A stretch of 64,000 nt of DNA from Cercospora beticola (lineage: Eukaryota; Ascomycota; Dothideomycetes; Mycosphaerellales; Mycosphaerellaceae). A model generated the notes under the pieces. The model saw only the letters and a list, made by a program, of their open reading frames with translations. It was not told where the DNA came from and did no database searches. Below are positions 32,352 to 43,643 of the stretch, piece after piece; the first letter of the stretch is position 1; every line of letters begins with the position of its first letter. The stretch spans positions 4,898,001-4,962,000 of the forward strand of contig NC_088936.1 of NCBI RefSeq assembly GCF_033473495.1, read 5' to 3'. The position numbers and the translations under genes were made by a program.

Positions 32352-34748
32352 TTACAGTAGCGTAATCCAGCCAAGATTATCGATCAGCCTCTGCATCTCG
32401 TGATCGATGCCAGCGTCGGACGCAAATCCTTCGTCGCTGCTGCCATCGTCTTCTGGAGAGTCTAATTTAAAAGACCCATCTCCGAAATCGGGTTCTCCAT
32501 CAATGTCTCCCATCTCACTCATTCTCTCGTCCGAGTTCCACAGGTCGAGGACAGTCATTTCCGGCGGCTCCCGACTCCGAGCAGACCATCTCACGTTGGC
32601 CGAATCATTCGTTGGACCTCTAGTTTCGTGACAATCGCCTCCCACCATCCTTTTGAGAGTATGATTGTGTGTATAAGCATCTCCGATCAATGTGTATTTT
32701 CTCTCGCCGGCGGCTCTGACGACGAAAGGATATGGTGCGCCGCTGATGAGGCAGATTTTGTCTCCTTGTTCGGTCTCCTGCGGCACCCAACCTATGTCTA
32801 CGTCTCCATTATCACTGGTGAAACGACACAGTAGTCGATATCGATCCAGCTCCTGCAAGGGACGCATGTTTGGGTCCAGTTGTCTTGACTCTATGTAGAG
32901 TATCAAGAATAACAAGTCTCGTGACAACATCTCCGTTTCGTTCACATTCCCGATACCGGGCCATGACTGAGCTAGAGACTGCTGTAACGACACGTAGTCT
33001 GGGCTCGATAGCGCCTCCCTTGCGGCAGAGTCTGTTAAGTCAATTTTCCTATCGTATAGTCGACAAAAGAGTAGGTCATGGAAGTCGGCAACCGCATCGA
33101 ACGTGCGAGAGCTCGACCCTTGCCTTGCGAATGCGAGACATCGACCATACCAAGACACGATCATGGGCACGGCTTGTGTGCCGAAATTGCGTGGCTCTGT
33201 ATCGCTTGTACTGGGCCAGTAGGACTCTGGAAGAATATGGTCCACTTTACCACATATTCGGCCGCGGACCTCCAGAATGGAGCCACTGTGATCACCAAGT
33301 CTCCATTCGAATTTTTCATAGGCAGCGCGGAATTGTGTGAGATGTTTGCGAGTGTCTCTTGTATAGAGGAGTGCTTTCGATGTCGTCTGTTCAGTCAAGC
33401 GGTGAAGATCGGGCACCCAGCTTGGGTCGTGTCCGACGTTGGCAGCTCTTTCTTCAGTTCCGACGAATGCTAATGGAGCCCAGGGCATGAACTCCCAGTC
33501 GAGAATATCGTGCTCGTAGTCCTCAAAGTCATCGCCTTTCCCGACAGTAGAACGCAGACGGCGTGTTCTGGCGACAACGTACTTGATATCCATGAAGACA
33601 CAGACCAGTCGGCGAAAAACCTCTGCAGGCGCCAAAGTATAGTCTGGCTGAAGGCTGGGGTGGTCGATCTCCATGCAACTTCGAAGTGCAAACACTCGGT
33701 CTCGGGCATCCGAACAGTTCCTGTCCAGGAAAGTGCAGTATGCTAGCCAGAAGGTCTGTAAAACGAAGCTCTCGTAGCTGTGCTGGCTCAGTCTAAGCGC
33801 GCACGCATAGAGTTCTTGTGTACGTCTTGTTGAGACTCCCAGTAAAGGGCGCTTCTCCTCGGACCTGGCCACTGCCCGGAAGACCTCCGTGAGCCAAGAA
33901 AAGTCTTGGAAGTACATTCGATGAGGTCCGCAACACACGATGGTTCTCTCGGACCTGCCATCTACGTCCACCACGAGCTGAACTTCTTGCAGTACCCATA
34001 AGCGTGTGAACCAGGATCGAGTGGTGATCTCCGCAGCATTAAGCAACGCCTGTACGGCGATAGAACGATGTTCGAGGGTGAAACACGTAGAACAGCAAGA
34101 GCAGCGAGCATTTTCTTGGAGCTTGTCGTTGAGTAATTTGACCGCCGTGTCGAGACCTTCTGAAGTTGTTGTGTCCAGTGTTTTGAAGCGGGGGTTGTCC
34201 GAATGGATGTTGCCAGCCGCAAATGCTAGCGTGTCGGCTTCACAAGCGGTTCCAAGCCAGATCAATGTCCTGCTAGCTTGCTGATAGATTTGTGCCATCA
34301 TAGCAACTTGCACGCCTTTCTCAAGGTCATCAGCTTGACTAATGCACAAGGCATCTGCCCATAGTCTGCGAATGCTGTCAGTTCGTCGAAAGTGCCGTAG
34401 AGCATTATACAGTGATGTTGTTAAGCGCAGTGTCACGTCAGAGCCACCAATACATATCTCGTGCGGGAAGACTGGTTCTCCCCATACGTATGAGATAGCC
34501 TCATAGCCTTCGTGTGCTCGGTGGCCACTTTTCGCAACCAGTGTTGGGTTCAAGGATATCACATCGAATGAAGCACGCAATGGTGAGTCCCATGGTCCGG
34601 GGTCGAGACAAAGCACGCGTATATGATGCGGAGGAAGAGCTTGGTATGGCTCATAGCTGTGTGAGAGAATGGAAGCCGACTGTGAAGTACTATCGACGCG
34701 TTGGCGCTTCTTGCGGTGCTGGACTGGAGCGTCATACTCGCTTTGCAT
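32352..34748 (-). CDS. HET (heterokaryon incompatibility) domain protein
   Basis: A single 798-aa frame. I chose the first ATG (at 34,748, MQSEYDAP); the frame stays open a further 35 codons upstream without an ATG. The HET domain starts with YEAISYVWGEP at about residue 82 and continues with LWADALCISQADDLEKG (about 129) and MAQIYQQASRTLIWLG (about 151), the three classical blocks. A basic RKKRQR stretch near residue 13 could be a nuclear signal. HET domains act in recognition of non-self after hyphal fusion and can trigger cell death. The C-terminal 500 residues are specific to this large subfamily and end in an acidic tail (DGSSDEGFASD). No partner domain such as NACHT or ankyrin is seen. 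Whether it controls incompatibility here is unknown. Confidence 0.9.
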   Translation of the reverse strand: MQSEYDAPVQHRKKRQRVDSTSQSASILSHSYEPYQALPPHHIRVLCLDPGPWDSPLRASFDVISLNPTLVAKSGHRAHEGYEAISYVWGEPVFPHEICIGGSDVTLRLTTSLYNALRHFRRTDSIRRLWADALCISQADDLEKGVQVAMMAQIYQQASRTLIWLGTACEADTLAFAAGNIHSDNPRFKTLDTTTSEGLDTAVKLLNDKLQENARCSCCSTCFTLEHRSIAVQALLNAAEITTRSWFTRLWVLQEVQLVVDVDGRSERTIVCCGPHRMYFQDFSWLTEVFRAVARSEEKRPLLGVSTRRTQELYACALRLSQHSYESFVLQTFWLAYCTFLDRNCSDARDRVFALRSCMEIDHPSLQPDYTLAPAEVFRRLVCVFMDIKYVVARTRRLRSTVGKGDDFEDYEHDILDWEFMPWAPLAFVGTEERAANVGHDPSWVPDLHRLTEQTTSKALLYTRDTRKHLTQFRAAYEKFEWRLGDHSGSILEVRGRICGKVDHILPESYWPSTSDTEPRNFGTQAVPMIVSWYGRCLAFARQGSSSRTFDAVADFHDLLFCRLYDRKIDLTDSAAREALSSPDYVSLQQSLAQSWPGIGNVNETEMLSRDLLFLILYIESRQLDPNMRPLQELDRYRLLCRFTSDNGDVDIGWVPQETEQGDKICLISGAPYPFVVRAAGERKYTLIGDAYTHNHTLKRMVGGDCHETRGPTNDSANVRWSARSREPPEMTVLDLWNSDERMSEMGDIDGEPDFGDGSFKLDSPEDDGSSDEGFASDAGIDHEMQRLIDNLGWITLL

Positions 34749-35212
34749 TCTACGTTTGGCAGATTGAATTCCGAGGTCCGAAAGAACGTCGATGTTTTGG
34801 TATGTTGAAGAGTTGATGCAAGAAGCAGCGCGTGGAGATTGCCAACAGTGCACCCTGCTTACATAATCTCATAGGACGCGTTCCGCTCCCGCTCCATTCT
34901 TTCCCTTCTCTTGCCTCTGCTTCCTCCTTCAAACGAATTCGAGCAGCTCAACAAGATGTACCGCGAGGTGCCGTGCAATGCAATCTTGCAATCGCCATGG
35001 TCTTGATTTTGGAGTTCCCAGAGACATCACCAAGAAGAACCGAGGCTGGCGTCCCCATGGTGACTCCAGACGCGTCTCCGGGCCACCGCGCCGAAGCGCG
35101 TCGTGAAGGATAAGTAAATTGCGACCACTTCACCCAGGTTTGATGTTCTTCTGTCTCTTGTTCCTATCCTCATATTCTTGATCGTATTTACAAATCTGAC
35201 AGCATCGAAATC
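34749..35212. promoter_or_regulatory. Divergent intergenic region between the HET gene and the two-module gene
   Basis: About 460 bp separate the two start codons. Pyrimidine-rich tracts occur at 34,885-34,925. No specific binding site is claimed. Confidence 0.5.
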
Positions 35213-36740
35213 ATGAATCCTGCAGCAAAGAGGCAGAGGACAGACGACGCAGATGGCGTTGGCACGAATCCGCACGCGTCCGCACAGCACCAGCAAGTTC
35301 CTTACGGTAGCAGTGGCATACCCGGACAGACATATCAGACATATGTTCCCCGATATAGCGACGCTCCCATTGCTGGCGGGCCATATACGGTGGCCAATAC
35401 TTACTACCACCCACCGCATCAGTACGCTCCCATTTATATGCCTCCACCACGGCCCAGCCAAATGTATTATCCAAACCCGATCCCAGACGGCATCACGGTA
35501 CCCCGCATTGAGGAACTGGTCAGTGCAATAGATTGGACAGTTTGGAGCAGATCCTTCTGCAGCTCGCGCAACAGGACACTAGTGGTCTTGTGCAGTCCAC
35601 ACTGGTCAATCATTACGTTCAGCAAGCGTTCGAAGAACAGTCAGAAATCATCGACTTTGATCACTTGAGTAAAAGGGCATGGCATGCCATCAACTCCCAG
35701 TATGCTGGAATGAGCGGAAGCAAGCAATACGATAGGTCGTGGGATGTGACACGCGATGTCGTGGAATGCATCGAAAGCATCCGAGGGCAGGTCAAAGAGT
35801 TCAGTTCTTTTGACACTAAGGTAAATGCTCTGGAAACACTAAGAAAGATCGCGAAGACGATTTTGCTGTCAGGCGACGTTATCGGGCACGAAGTCAGGCA
35901 GCACTTCCAGTGTGAAAGTGCCTTCAGTGAAGCCGTCGCAGAGATCCTTGACAGCATGTCCGAAGATGAATGCGTGGCTGCTGGTCAAAACGTGTCAGAA
36001 GTTGGGAAAGGTACGCTTCTGGAGAAGCTGGAATGGGTTTGTGCAGAGGCAGAGGACCACTGCCTGGAAGACCTTGATGTGAGCGAAGCTTGTGCACGGC
36101 TTCGATACGATGATCCTGACGAAGTCACGGATGAGGAGTATGAGAAAGAGGATGAGGGCGGAGGGGACGACCAAGATGAAGAAGAAGACGAAGACGAGAA
36201 TCAGGAAGACTATGAAAGAGAGATGAAGGATCCACCGGAGGAGACGATGGACGAAGCAACGCATCAGACGAGGACGAGGAACCGGCTCACCCCTCTCAAT
36301 TCGCAGCTTGCGCTCATAAAGTCGAACATATATTGTACTCCAAATACTCCCACTTGAACGACAGGCAACAGCATGAAAAGTCTTTCGACGCCGCTGGGGA
36401 GATTGGAGTGCAGATTGCGCTGATACGTGAGCTTGCAGAAGCTACAGATTACGGCTATGCCAAGGAAATGGCACTGGACGCTCTTGTCAATATTGGCAAC
36501 TTGATCCTTATGGCAGAAGGGAGCGTTGTGGCCAAGGAGATCAGAGCGCAGTTATCACACGTTCAAATCATACCGGAGCTAATTCTTTCCATTGTGAGAT
36601 CGATCTCAGAAAGCGACCGCAAGGCGATAGGCAAAGAAGGACGCCTCACAGAAGATCTCACCAGACTGATTGCAGTGGCAAAGGGTCGTGCCGTCACCGT
36701 GTATGATTGCCTAGGCCAGGCCATTGAGATGCTATCCTGA
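35213..36740 (+). pseudogene. Two-module acidic protein of unknown function, read in three frames
   Basis: The three frames 35,213-35,540, about 35,535-36,260 and about 36,216-36,740 follow each other without gaps and read as one protein of about 509 aa if a single base is missing at two places (about 35,530-35,545 and 36,215-36,270). The N-terminus has a basic start (MNPAAKRQR) and a Pro/Tyr-rich segment. Module A (35,740-36,090; DVTRDVVECIESI, ALETLRKIAKTILLSGDVIGHEV) and module B (36,375-36,730; ALDALVNIGNLILMAEGSVVAKEI) resemble each other over about 110 residues. A highly acidic linker separates them. A nuclear role is plausible but inferred. Missing bases may be real mutations or assembly errors; the corrected length is a multiple of three. 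Confidence 0.6.
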
Positions 36741-37294
36741 GCGTGATAGCTTGAAGAAAAAGCAGCGAATCTGGTTGTAAGCGCACTTTATTGCAATCGG
36801 CAAATGCATGCAGACCTTCGAAATTACAACTGTCAGACTGGATCTCCTTCGTCAGCAACACCGAGGCCCAGAAAAAGCTGAAACCAACCGGTCCTAGTGC
36901 GCGATATATGCATATCTCGCACTTCTCACCGATGTCCGGAAGAACTTTGAACGCGCACGAGCGGCACATGAACTCCAAGCGTTTCTCGATCCACGAACCA
37001 ACCCGCGAACTGTGCGATTCCGCCATTCTTAGCACTGCAATCGTGCGTGTCGAGTCTTTTGCAAGATTGCAAGATCCGTCTTGGTCCGGTTGTTGGCCAT
37101 GGCCGACCTCGGTGTGTTCGGAGGATCTCCGACTTCACCTCCTTCCCAGCACACGTCACAAGCCAGCCTGTAAATATATATGGCAGCGGACGCCTGGGGT
37201 TTGCGGATTCAACCAAGACGCTCACTCTATCTCTTAATTATATTGTGTTCCAGTTCGTCGGATTCTTGACCATTCTGTTCCATTTACCGCCAAG
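36741..37294. other. Intergenic, no gene seen
   Basis: Only short overlapping frames without recognisable content. Confidence 0.55.
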
Positions 37295-37495
37295 ATGCCT
37301 CTCCTTGCGAAACGCTTCTCTATCACGAACTTCTTCATTGCGACCACGGCACTGGGCTTCCAAGTCTTCGTACTCTATCCATGGCACAACAAACTCGATG
37401 ACGACTTTACGGAGCTGAAGCGGGAGAATGTCAGGCTGTTGCAGAGCGTCGAGCAGAGATTAGCTCAAATGAAAGAGAAGCCAGCGGCAACCTGA
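37295..37495 (+). CDS. 66-aa microprotein with one membrane helix and a coiled coil
   Basis: A single-exon ORF of 66 aa. A short basic N-terminus (MPLLAKRF) leads into one hydrophobic helix (about residues 9-28, ITNFFIATTALGFQVFVLYP). A charged heptad-like helix (LDDDFTELKRENVRLLQSVEQ) ends the protein. This is typical of small mitochondrial inner-membrane subunits or assembly factors, but I do not recognise the family. The ATG context caagATGcc is good. Codon use and a sensible fold argue that it is real. Confidence 0.55.
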   Translation: MPLLAKRFSITNFFIATTALGFQVFVLYPWHNKLDDDFTELKRENVRLLQSVEQRLAQMKEKPAAT

Positions 37496-38093
37496 GCCGG
37501 TCAGCAGGAGAGGGGAAAAACACAGAACATTAGAAGAAGAACCAGTATGTCAACAGCATACCCCATGTACTTGGGTTCAGCACAGCTCACATGCACAAGT
37601 ACAGCTAGATTCGCAGCGATATACCATCTCCGGAACAACAGACCGAAGAGCTGCATTATGCCAGGCGTTGGGTCAATTTGCGCATCGGAAAGTTGGCTCA
37701 TATATCCATCAACAAGCAGAAGTGTGCAGCGTAATCGCACGTTGGACGTGCAGGTGCCGGAACAGAAGAGCAGCACTACCCGAACGACACAACGGTGAAT
37801 GGGTACAACATTTCTCGAGTCGATCTAGCGGTGAAGTGAATGAAGAAGAACAAAGCAGTGATGCTCTCCTGCGAACATTGGTGAACGACTCAATTGCGGC
37901 CCTATCATCTTGCTTGAAGAATATGTATTGTTCACCAATCTCTGCACCTTCTCTCCTTCAACTTTAGAAACGCATCGCCAGCACTGACTACGGCATACAC
38001 AAAATTTCACAGCACTCTCGACTGCTGTAACAAGTCTTAGCAGCATCCTCATCCACTGTAACAAGTGTCAACAATCCAATCCTCTACGAAAGC
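37496..38093. other. Intergenic, no gene seen
   Basis: No conserved segment on either strand. It should hold the promoter of the first BTB-like gene. Confidence 0.55.
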
Positions 38094-39233
38094 ATGGCAG
38101 ACACTGCGGCAAATGAGAACGAAACCCGGCGTGTCGACATTACTGCAGATGGCGACCTCATTCTAGTCATCGCCGACAGCTTCGAGTTGCGCGTGCACTC
38201 ATTCATACTCAAGACCAACTCGCCAGTATTCAATGTTATGCTAGGACCACATTGGCTCGAGGGCCAATCGCTCGCCAATATTAGCAGCACGACACCGGGA
38301 ACACTCAAGCTCCCTGACGACGACTCGGAGGCAATGAAGTATCTCTGCTTGATGCTGCACAACCGCCACGACGAGCTTATGATACCTCCGAGCCACACGC
38401 TGTTGCTGGAAATTGCGAAAGCCGCTGATAAGTACCGTTGCATTTCGAGCACGCGCCTGATTTTCGAGTTGTGGATCTCACGACTTGCGAACCTCAAATA
38501 CTATGAAATCGAGTACAGCCACCTCGCTACTGCATACATCCTCGAAGACGCCGCAGTATTCGAGGACCTTTCTCGACAAGTGCTCATGAAAGCCAGTCCC
38601 CATGAATTCCGCACATTCTGCAAGAGCGCAAATGGCGGCGATGATTTCGGCATCGTCGCTGCATTCATGCTTCGCTACGCTCTTCTTCGCAACATCGTGG
38701 TCGGAGGCGTCGACCGTATGGTCGAAGAAATGTGCAAGCTCCTCGGACCAGACATGAAACACTACGTCGATAACATCCCAGGCATCACAGACGAAGACGC
38801 AAAGCAATTCGTCCGCCGCCGTCGCGGAGGGCTACCAAAATTCTGCGACTACTACCAAAAAATGACAGGTGAACACCTCGCTCTGTTCGCCGAAGCTCGC
38901 ATTTGGCCGAACTGTCGTGCTGAGGGCCTTGAAAGCCTTATTCAAAAGCTGAAGCACTTCAAGTTGCCTGAGATTCATTTCGATGATGGGCAATGCATGA
39001 GAGAGGATTTCTGGGAGGACAATTGGTTCATTTCCGATCTGCCACCTGCTTTGGCTGCTCTGAAAGCTATTGCGGATCACGTGGACACTGCGCTTTGTGT
39101 TCACTGCGTGAGATCGGCCGATGGGGCTGGTTGCGCGGAACATCAGGGTCTGCGTGTCATTCCGAGTCTCAGCAAGCAGACGCTCATGACGGTCCATCTT
39201 GAGCAGGTGAGGTTTGAGTATGGAGATTTGTGA
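38094..39233 (+). CDS. BTB/POZ-like domain protein, paralogue 1 of 3
   Basis: An intron-less ORF of 379 aa. Residues 15-120 form a fungal BTB/POZ fold: DITADGDLILVIADSFELRVHSFILKT begins the typical D-x-x-L-x-V...H..L segment, followed by SPVFNVMLGPHWLEGQ and the LPDDDSEAMKYLCLMLHNRHD block. The region after it (ATAYILEDAAVFEDLS, MKHYVDNIPG) is shared with the next two genes. A C-terminal Cys/His cluster (ALCVHCVRSADGAGCAEH) may bind zinc. BTB domains mediate dimerisation and often recruit cullin-3 ligases. This fungal subfamily has no established role. Confidence 0.85.
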   Translation: MADTAANENETRRVDITADGDLILVIADSFELRVHSFILKTNSPVFNVMLGPHWLEGQSLANISSTTPGTLKLPDDDSEAMKYLCLMLHNRHDELMIPPSHTLLLEIAKAADKYRCISSTRLIFELWISRLANLKYYEIEYSHLATAYILEDAAVFEDLSRQVLMKASPHEFRTFCKSANGGDDFGIVAAFMLRYALLRNIVVGGVDRMVEEMCKLLGPDMKHYVDNIPGITDEDAKQFVRRRRGGLPKFCDYYQKMTGEHLALFAEARIWPNCRAEGLESLIQKLKHFKLPEIHFDDGQCMREDFWEDNWFISDLPPALAALKAIADHVDTALCVHCVRSADGAGCAEHQGLRVIPSLSKQTLMTVHLEQVRFEYGDL

Positions 39234-40257
39234 ACCATCGGAAAAGCGATTGCTGTCACGATCAAAATGCAGCCTGGGTGATAAGCAGCCGCAATTTGCA
39301 AGACTGATAGCCGCGCAGATGGCTGCAGTCGCTGGTCAAGGTGCAGAGATGAGCAGTGCGAAGAATTGAGTACCTTGAGTGGAGGTCGAGGCATGCCCAC
39401 ACTGTCAGAGGCACGAACGCAAGCTGATAGATATTGTAGACGTAAAGCTGTGCAGACGTAACTTGATTCACTTCGCTTCCCACGAGACATTTCAAAACTA
39501 CCCGATCGTGCCGATCTTGCCGTTTATTTATTGTTGTGTAGCAAAGCCGATGCATGATGTGTGCCTGCTTTGCTTCGCTTCAGACAGCTGCTACTTCCAA
39601 GTCAGCCCAGAAAGAGCGACTTCCAAGAGCAGTCTCGCCATATGGTGTTAGGTAGCTGCTGGTACGTTCACGTCCTCCTGTTCCTGGTCTCTCACTCACA
39701 TTGGGCAGTCTCCGCAGCGTTCACGACAGATCTAGGCACCTCCATGAGGGGGGCACTTTCTGGGGGCATACAACATGCAAGAAGCAGCGGTCAGAGCAGG
39801 AGACTTGTCAACCGCAAAAGAGTACTCTGGGATGTGCAGAAGCCCCGAAAATATTCTTCAAGAACAATCTCTGGCCTGATCTGGTCACCAGTAAAAGGTC
39901 CCAAATTTCAGACTCCCGAAACCGTCGCACTCTATACGCTCGAAGCAGAGTCAGAGCGGCATGGAGCAAAGCACTGCAACACTCAATTGGAATGAAGATA
40001 CGTAGGATCTTTACCAACGAGTTCAAGGGCAGCCGCTTGACGTTTCCAGCTCGTCCAAGTAAGCCATTCACTTTCGACGCGTGTTCCAATCTGCGCCTGC
40101 GCGGCTCTGGGCCTCAAAAGCTCTTCGCCTTTCGATCTTTCGCCGAGCACTTGCAACGCAACCAGGGAGCTCTCACTGACACTGAACTCGAGCACGGAAC
40201 AACAACTTCTCCTCTTCCAGGGATTCAAGGTCGAAAACAGCAGCTGCACACCTCGTG
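39234..40257. other. Intergenic, no gene seen
   Basis: About 1 kb between two BTB-like genes. No BTB remnant is seen on either strand, and short frames lack domain content. Confidence 0.55.
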
Positions 40258-41541
40258 ATGCCTCCAGTTGATCTCCCAAAGGTGGAAATTGCCACTGACG
40301 GCGACCTCATCATAACTGTCAACAGTCAAATTGAGTTGCTGGTGCAATCACAATTCCTCACGACGCTCTCGCCTGCCTTCCGAGCTATGCTTGGATCAGA
40401 ATGGCTTCGAGGACAGTCACTCCTCTTCATTAGCGCCGCAATACCAGGGAGACTAAACCTTCCAGACGATGAAGCTGAGGCCATGAAACTGCTTTTCCTT
40501 GTTTTGCACAATCAGAACGATCGACTGCCTTTTCTTCCTACGCCGAAGAACTTTCTCGACCTTGCGAAAGCTGCCCAGAAGGTAGGTGTCGACGACAAGC
40601 ACAATATGGCCATGGACGGAACGGTATTCACGATTAATAAAGTACGAATGTATCCCGGCCACCAGGACCGCGCTTACCTTGTGCTGCACGCGAGTACCCA
40701 GGACTGGCACCGAATACGAGCACCTTGCGGCCACATACATCTTAGATGAGCCACTTCGCTTCGAACTATTCTCCAGGAACATTGTTCTCCGCCGGGATAG
40801 CATCTATATTCGGCAGATGTGCAAGAAAGTGATTGACTCAGGCGACGAATTTGGTCTTGGTGGTGAGCAAAGTTCCTCCTGCATCAGGAGCCACCAGTTA
40901 CTGATTTCAGCAGCCATCCTTCTTTCGCGCCATCAAGTGGCTCACAAGCTCATTGCGGGTGGAATCTCCTACATGGTCGAGGAGATGGTCAAGGTCTGTT
41001 TCGTCCTGGAGAAGAGCATGCGAACTTAGTACTGATACCCAAATAGCTGACAGGCAGCCACCATGACTACCCAATTGTCGATAACTTCCAACTTGCCGAC
41101 CAAGATCCCCCACCGGGACCCTGCCGCTACTACCAAGATGCCGTCAGCTATCACTTGAGACTCCTCACAGATATTCGACTGTGGCCAGAAGGCTGTCGCA
41201 CAGAGAGTCTCACCACAGTTCGCCGTCGGCTCAAAGTGCGGAAAGCAGCACCAAACCCACTGCCAGGCTATCACGGAGGACGTTTGTGCTGTGAAGTGCA
41301 TCATGACAACTGGTTCGAGCGCCACTACGAGCCAGGCATGAAAGCTCTGCATAAGATGGGGCAGGATTTGAATATCAAGATGTGTTTGGACTGCTTGAAG
41401 TCGCCTAGCGGTCTGTACAACGGATGGTGTAGAATTGGATTGAATCATAGGCGCAAGATCATTCCGGATCCGCCTGCGAGTGCGACTTCGGAGATCAGAG
41501 ACTACCTGGCGCAGATGAGGCAGGAATTGGGAGATATTTAG
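40258..41541 (+). CDS. BTB/POZ-like domain protein, paralogue 2 of 3
   Basis: Four exons (40,258-40,581; 40,643-40,862; 40,911-40,993; 41,047-41,541) give 373 aa. Alignment by eye with paralogue 1 fixes the joins: DGDLIITVNSQIEL, LSPAFRAMLGSEWLRGQS, LPDDEAEAMKLLFLVLHN, KYECIPATR against KYRCISSTR, EYEHLAATYILDEPLRFELF against EYSHLATAYILEDAAVFEDL, and AGGISYMVEEM against VGGVDRMVEEM. The C-terminal Cys/His cluster (MCLDCLKS...NGWC) is retained. Paralogue 1 has no introns, so either introns were lost there or gained here. The third donor (gtctgt at 40,994) is weak but keeps frame. Function unknown. Confidence 0.8.
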
Positions 41542-41795
41542 TGGTGGTATTGTCAGCCTGGGTGATTGTTGTTCGATTGAGGAGTATGGCAGATAATACG
41601 AGAACAGATAATTACGCCAGCATTCTGAAGTAGAGCTGGCAATGAGAGACTTCGAGAGTGAACGAGACAATACGCACGAGCTGCCTTAGCGCGTTTGTTT
41701 ACCCCAGCCACCAGCCATTTCCTTCACATAAATACATCACAACAACAACACTTTTCTCTGTTCACCGGTATCTGACCACGCTCGACTTTTCCACC

Positions 41796-43453
41796 ATGGC
41801 GCACAGCGATCGCGCAGCTAAACGACAGAAGAAGATGCCGGAACTACAGATAGACACGACGACGCAGCAGAGTCCTGGCCTCATCGTCGACATTTGTATC
41901 AACGGCGACGCGGTGCTTGTCGTTCAAGGCATTGCAGGAATACCGCAGTCGTAAGTCTGATGCGACTCAGATTCATACTGCCCACTAACAACTGCAGTGT
42001 CGGCATCCGAGTCTCGTCCAACGCGCTCACCATCGCGAGCCCGGTCTTCCGCCGCCTTCTCGCACCTCCTGGCGGCCTCGCGCCACCAACGCCTGCACCG
42101 GGAAACGAAGAACTTCCGCAGCCACGAGAAGTCCACCTGGAGAACGAAGATGGCGACGCGCTCTTCCTGCTCCTCAACGTCCTCCACCTGCGAAACGATG
42201 CTCTCCCAACGCGACTCCAGCCGGATATGCTCGTCCGCTTCGTCGCCACCTGCGCCCGCTTCGAATGCCTCATTGCCGCCGGCCGCGCAGCCTCTCAATG
42301 GCTCGACTACATCTACACCAAACTCCAAAAATCCACCCGAACCTCGCGCAACAGCCTCTCCTCCGCTTTCCCACCACCAACACCCTCCGGCACCGCCCCA
42401 CCAACAACTCCCTTCTCCGCCAGTCCGGCTCCCAACGACACCCAATCCCTCTTCCAGCTCATCGAAGCCAGTCTAATCCTCAACGACGCCCTCTTCTTCA
42501 CCCGCTTCACAACCCACTTCATCCTCACCCAACCCATCCTCACCGACCCCAAAACCCAAACAACCTCTCCAACCCAACGCCCACTCTTCCACGCCCTCAA
42601 ACGCCGCCAACGAGAAGCCATCCAAGACCTCCGAATCGACTTCGACCTCCTCATCGATCCCCTCGCGGAAACAATGTCCGAAGACGCAAAACACTACGTC
42701 GACTTAGCTCCCGGCGAAAGACCCGACTTCAACCAGCTCGGTAACCCCGGGTACGTCTCACAGGATATTTGCACGATCGATAATGAGAATGGAACGGATC
42801 TTCTCTCTGCTCTCCGAGACGCAAATCTCTGGCCTGGAATTCGTTGGCCTCTCCTCATGAATTCTACCGATCCAACTCCATCCGCGCGCTCGCAGACAGG
42901 AAGCGTCGTAGCCGCAGTGGAGAGATTCCGAGTCCCGGACGCGGATACAAGAGACTCGTGTTTTTGGTGTATGCACGTGGAAGATAAATTCGCGACGGCG
43001 TTGGGTTTGGTGAGAATGATGCATAAGGATCGGATGTGGGGGTTGTGCTTGGACTGCTATCGCGCTGAGGGAGGTGTGAATGATTCTGGGAATTGCAGAG
43101 TGGAACATTACAAGGCGGTGGTCAAGGAAGGTGCTGCGAGGTTGCAGGTTTTGGGTGCTGCTGGACCGCAAGCCACTGCTGTTGGTAGGACGATGAGCCA
43201 AGGAGCGCCGTTGGCTTCGAATATGGCCACTGGTCCTGCTGGCGATGGCGGTGGTGCGATGCAGAGTCAAGGAGGACCGCCGGCTTCGAATGTGGCAATG
43301 CAGGGCGGTGGTGTTGGTGGTGCGGCGCCGGTACAAGGTGGGCCTTCGTCTACGAACATGGTGATGCTGGGCGGTGGATTTGGTACAAATGGGCAAAATG
43401 GAGGCCAAGCTGCAGGAGCAGGAGCTGGAAGCATGAATACCACGAGTGGCTGA
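41796..43453 (+). CDS. BTB/POZ-like domain protein, paralogue 3 of 3, with a Gly/Gln-rich tail
   Basis: Two exons, 41,796-41,950 and 41,998-43,453, give 536 aa. The intron of 47 nt (gtaagt ... ctgcag) interrupts the BTB core. Segments shared with the other two are INGDAVLVVQG, SPVFRRLL, FLLLNVLHLRND, MSEDAKHYVDLAPGE and the Cys cluster LCLDCYRAEGG...CRVEHY. It differs by a Pro/Ser-rich insert at about residues 160-195 and a low-complexity C-terminal tail of about 100 residues. In the tail a unit like QGGPPASNVAM recurs three to four times (43,195-43,370). The nearby basic start (RAAKRQKK) could be a nuclear signal. Function unknown. Confidence 0.8.
43195..43380 (+). repeat. Imperfect coding repeats in the tail of BTB paralogue 3
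   Basis: Units of about 60 bp encode variants of (Q)GxP(x)S(x)NMA followed by Gly-rich spacers, at least three times. They lie in the extreme C-terminal tail, which is absent from the other two paralogues. Confidence 0.6.
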
Positions 43454-43643
43454 TCAGCGATTGCGTGATTGACTCTGCCAAAAGTCAGAATGGTGTAATA
43501 CTACAGACTGTTCATACCATATCCAATGTTCTGTCTCTCACAACATCCTCCACACTGGCGGCTCCCTTATTCTTCCAAAAACACAGCTCCTCTCCACATC
43601 ACCGAACTCGATACTCTGTCCTCGCCCACACCAGAAACTCCTC

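Noticed and set aside
42265..42744. Overlapping Pro/Arg-rich frames inside BTB paralogue 3
   Set aside because: Out-of-frame shadows of a Pro/Ser/Thr-rich coding region; no initiation context and no domain.
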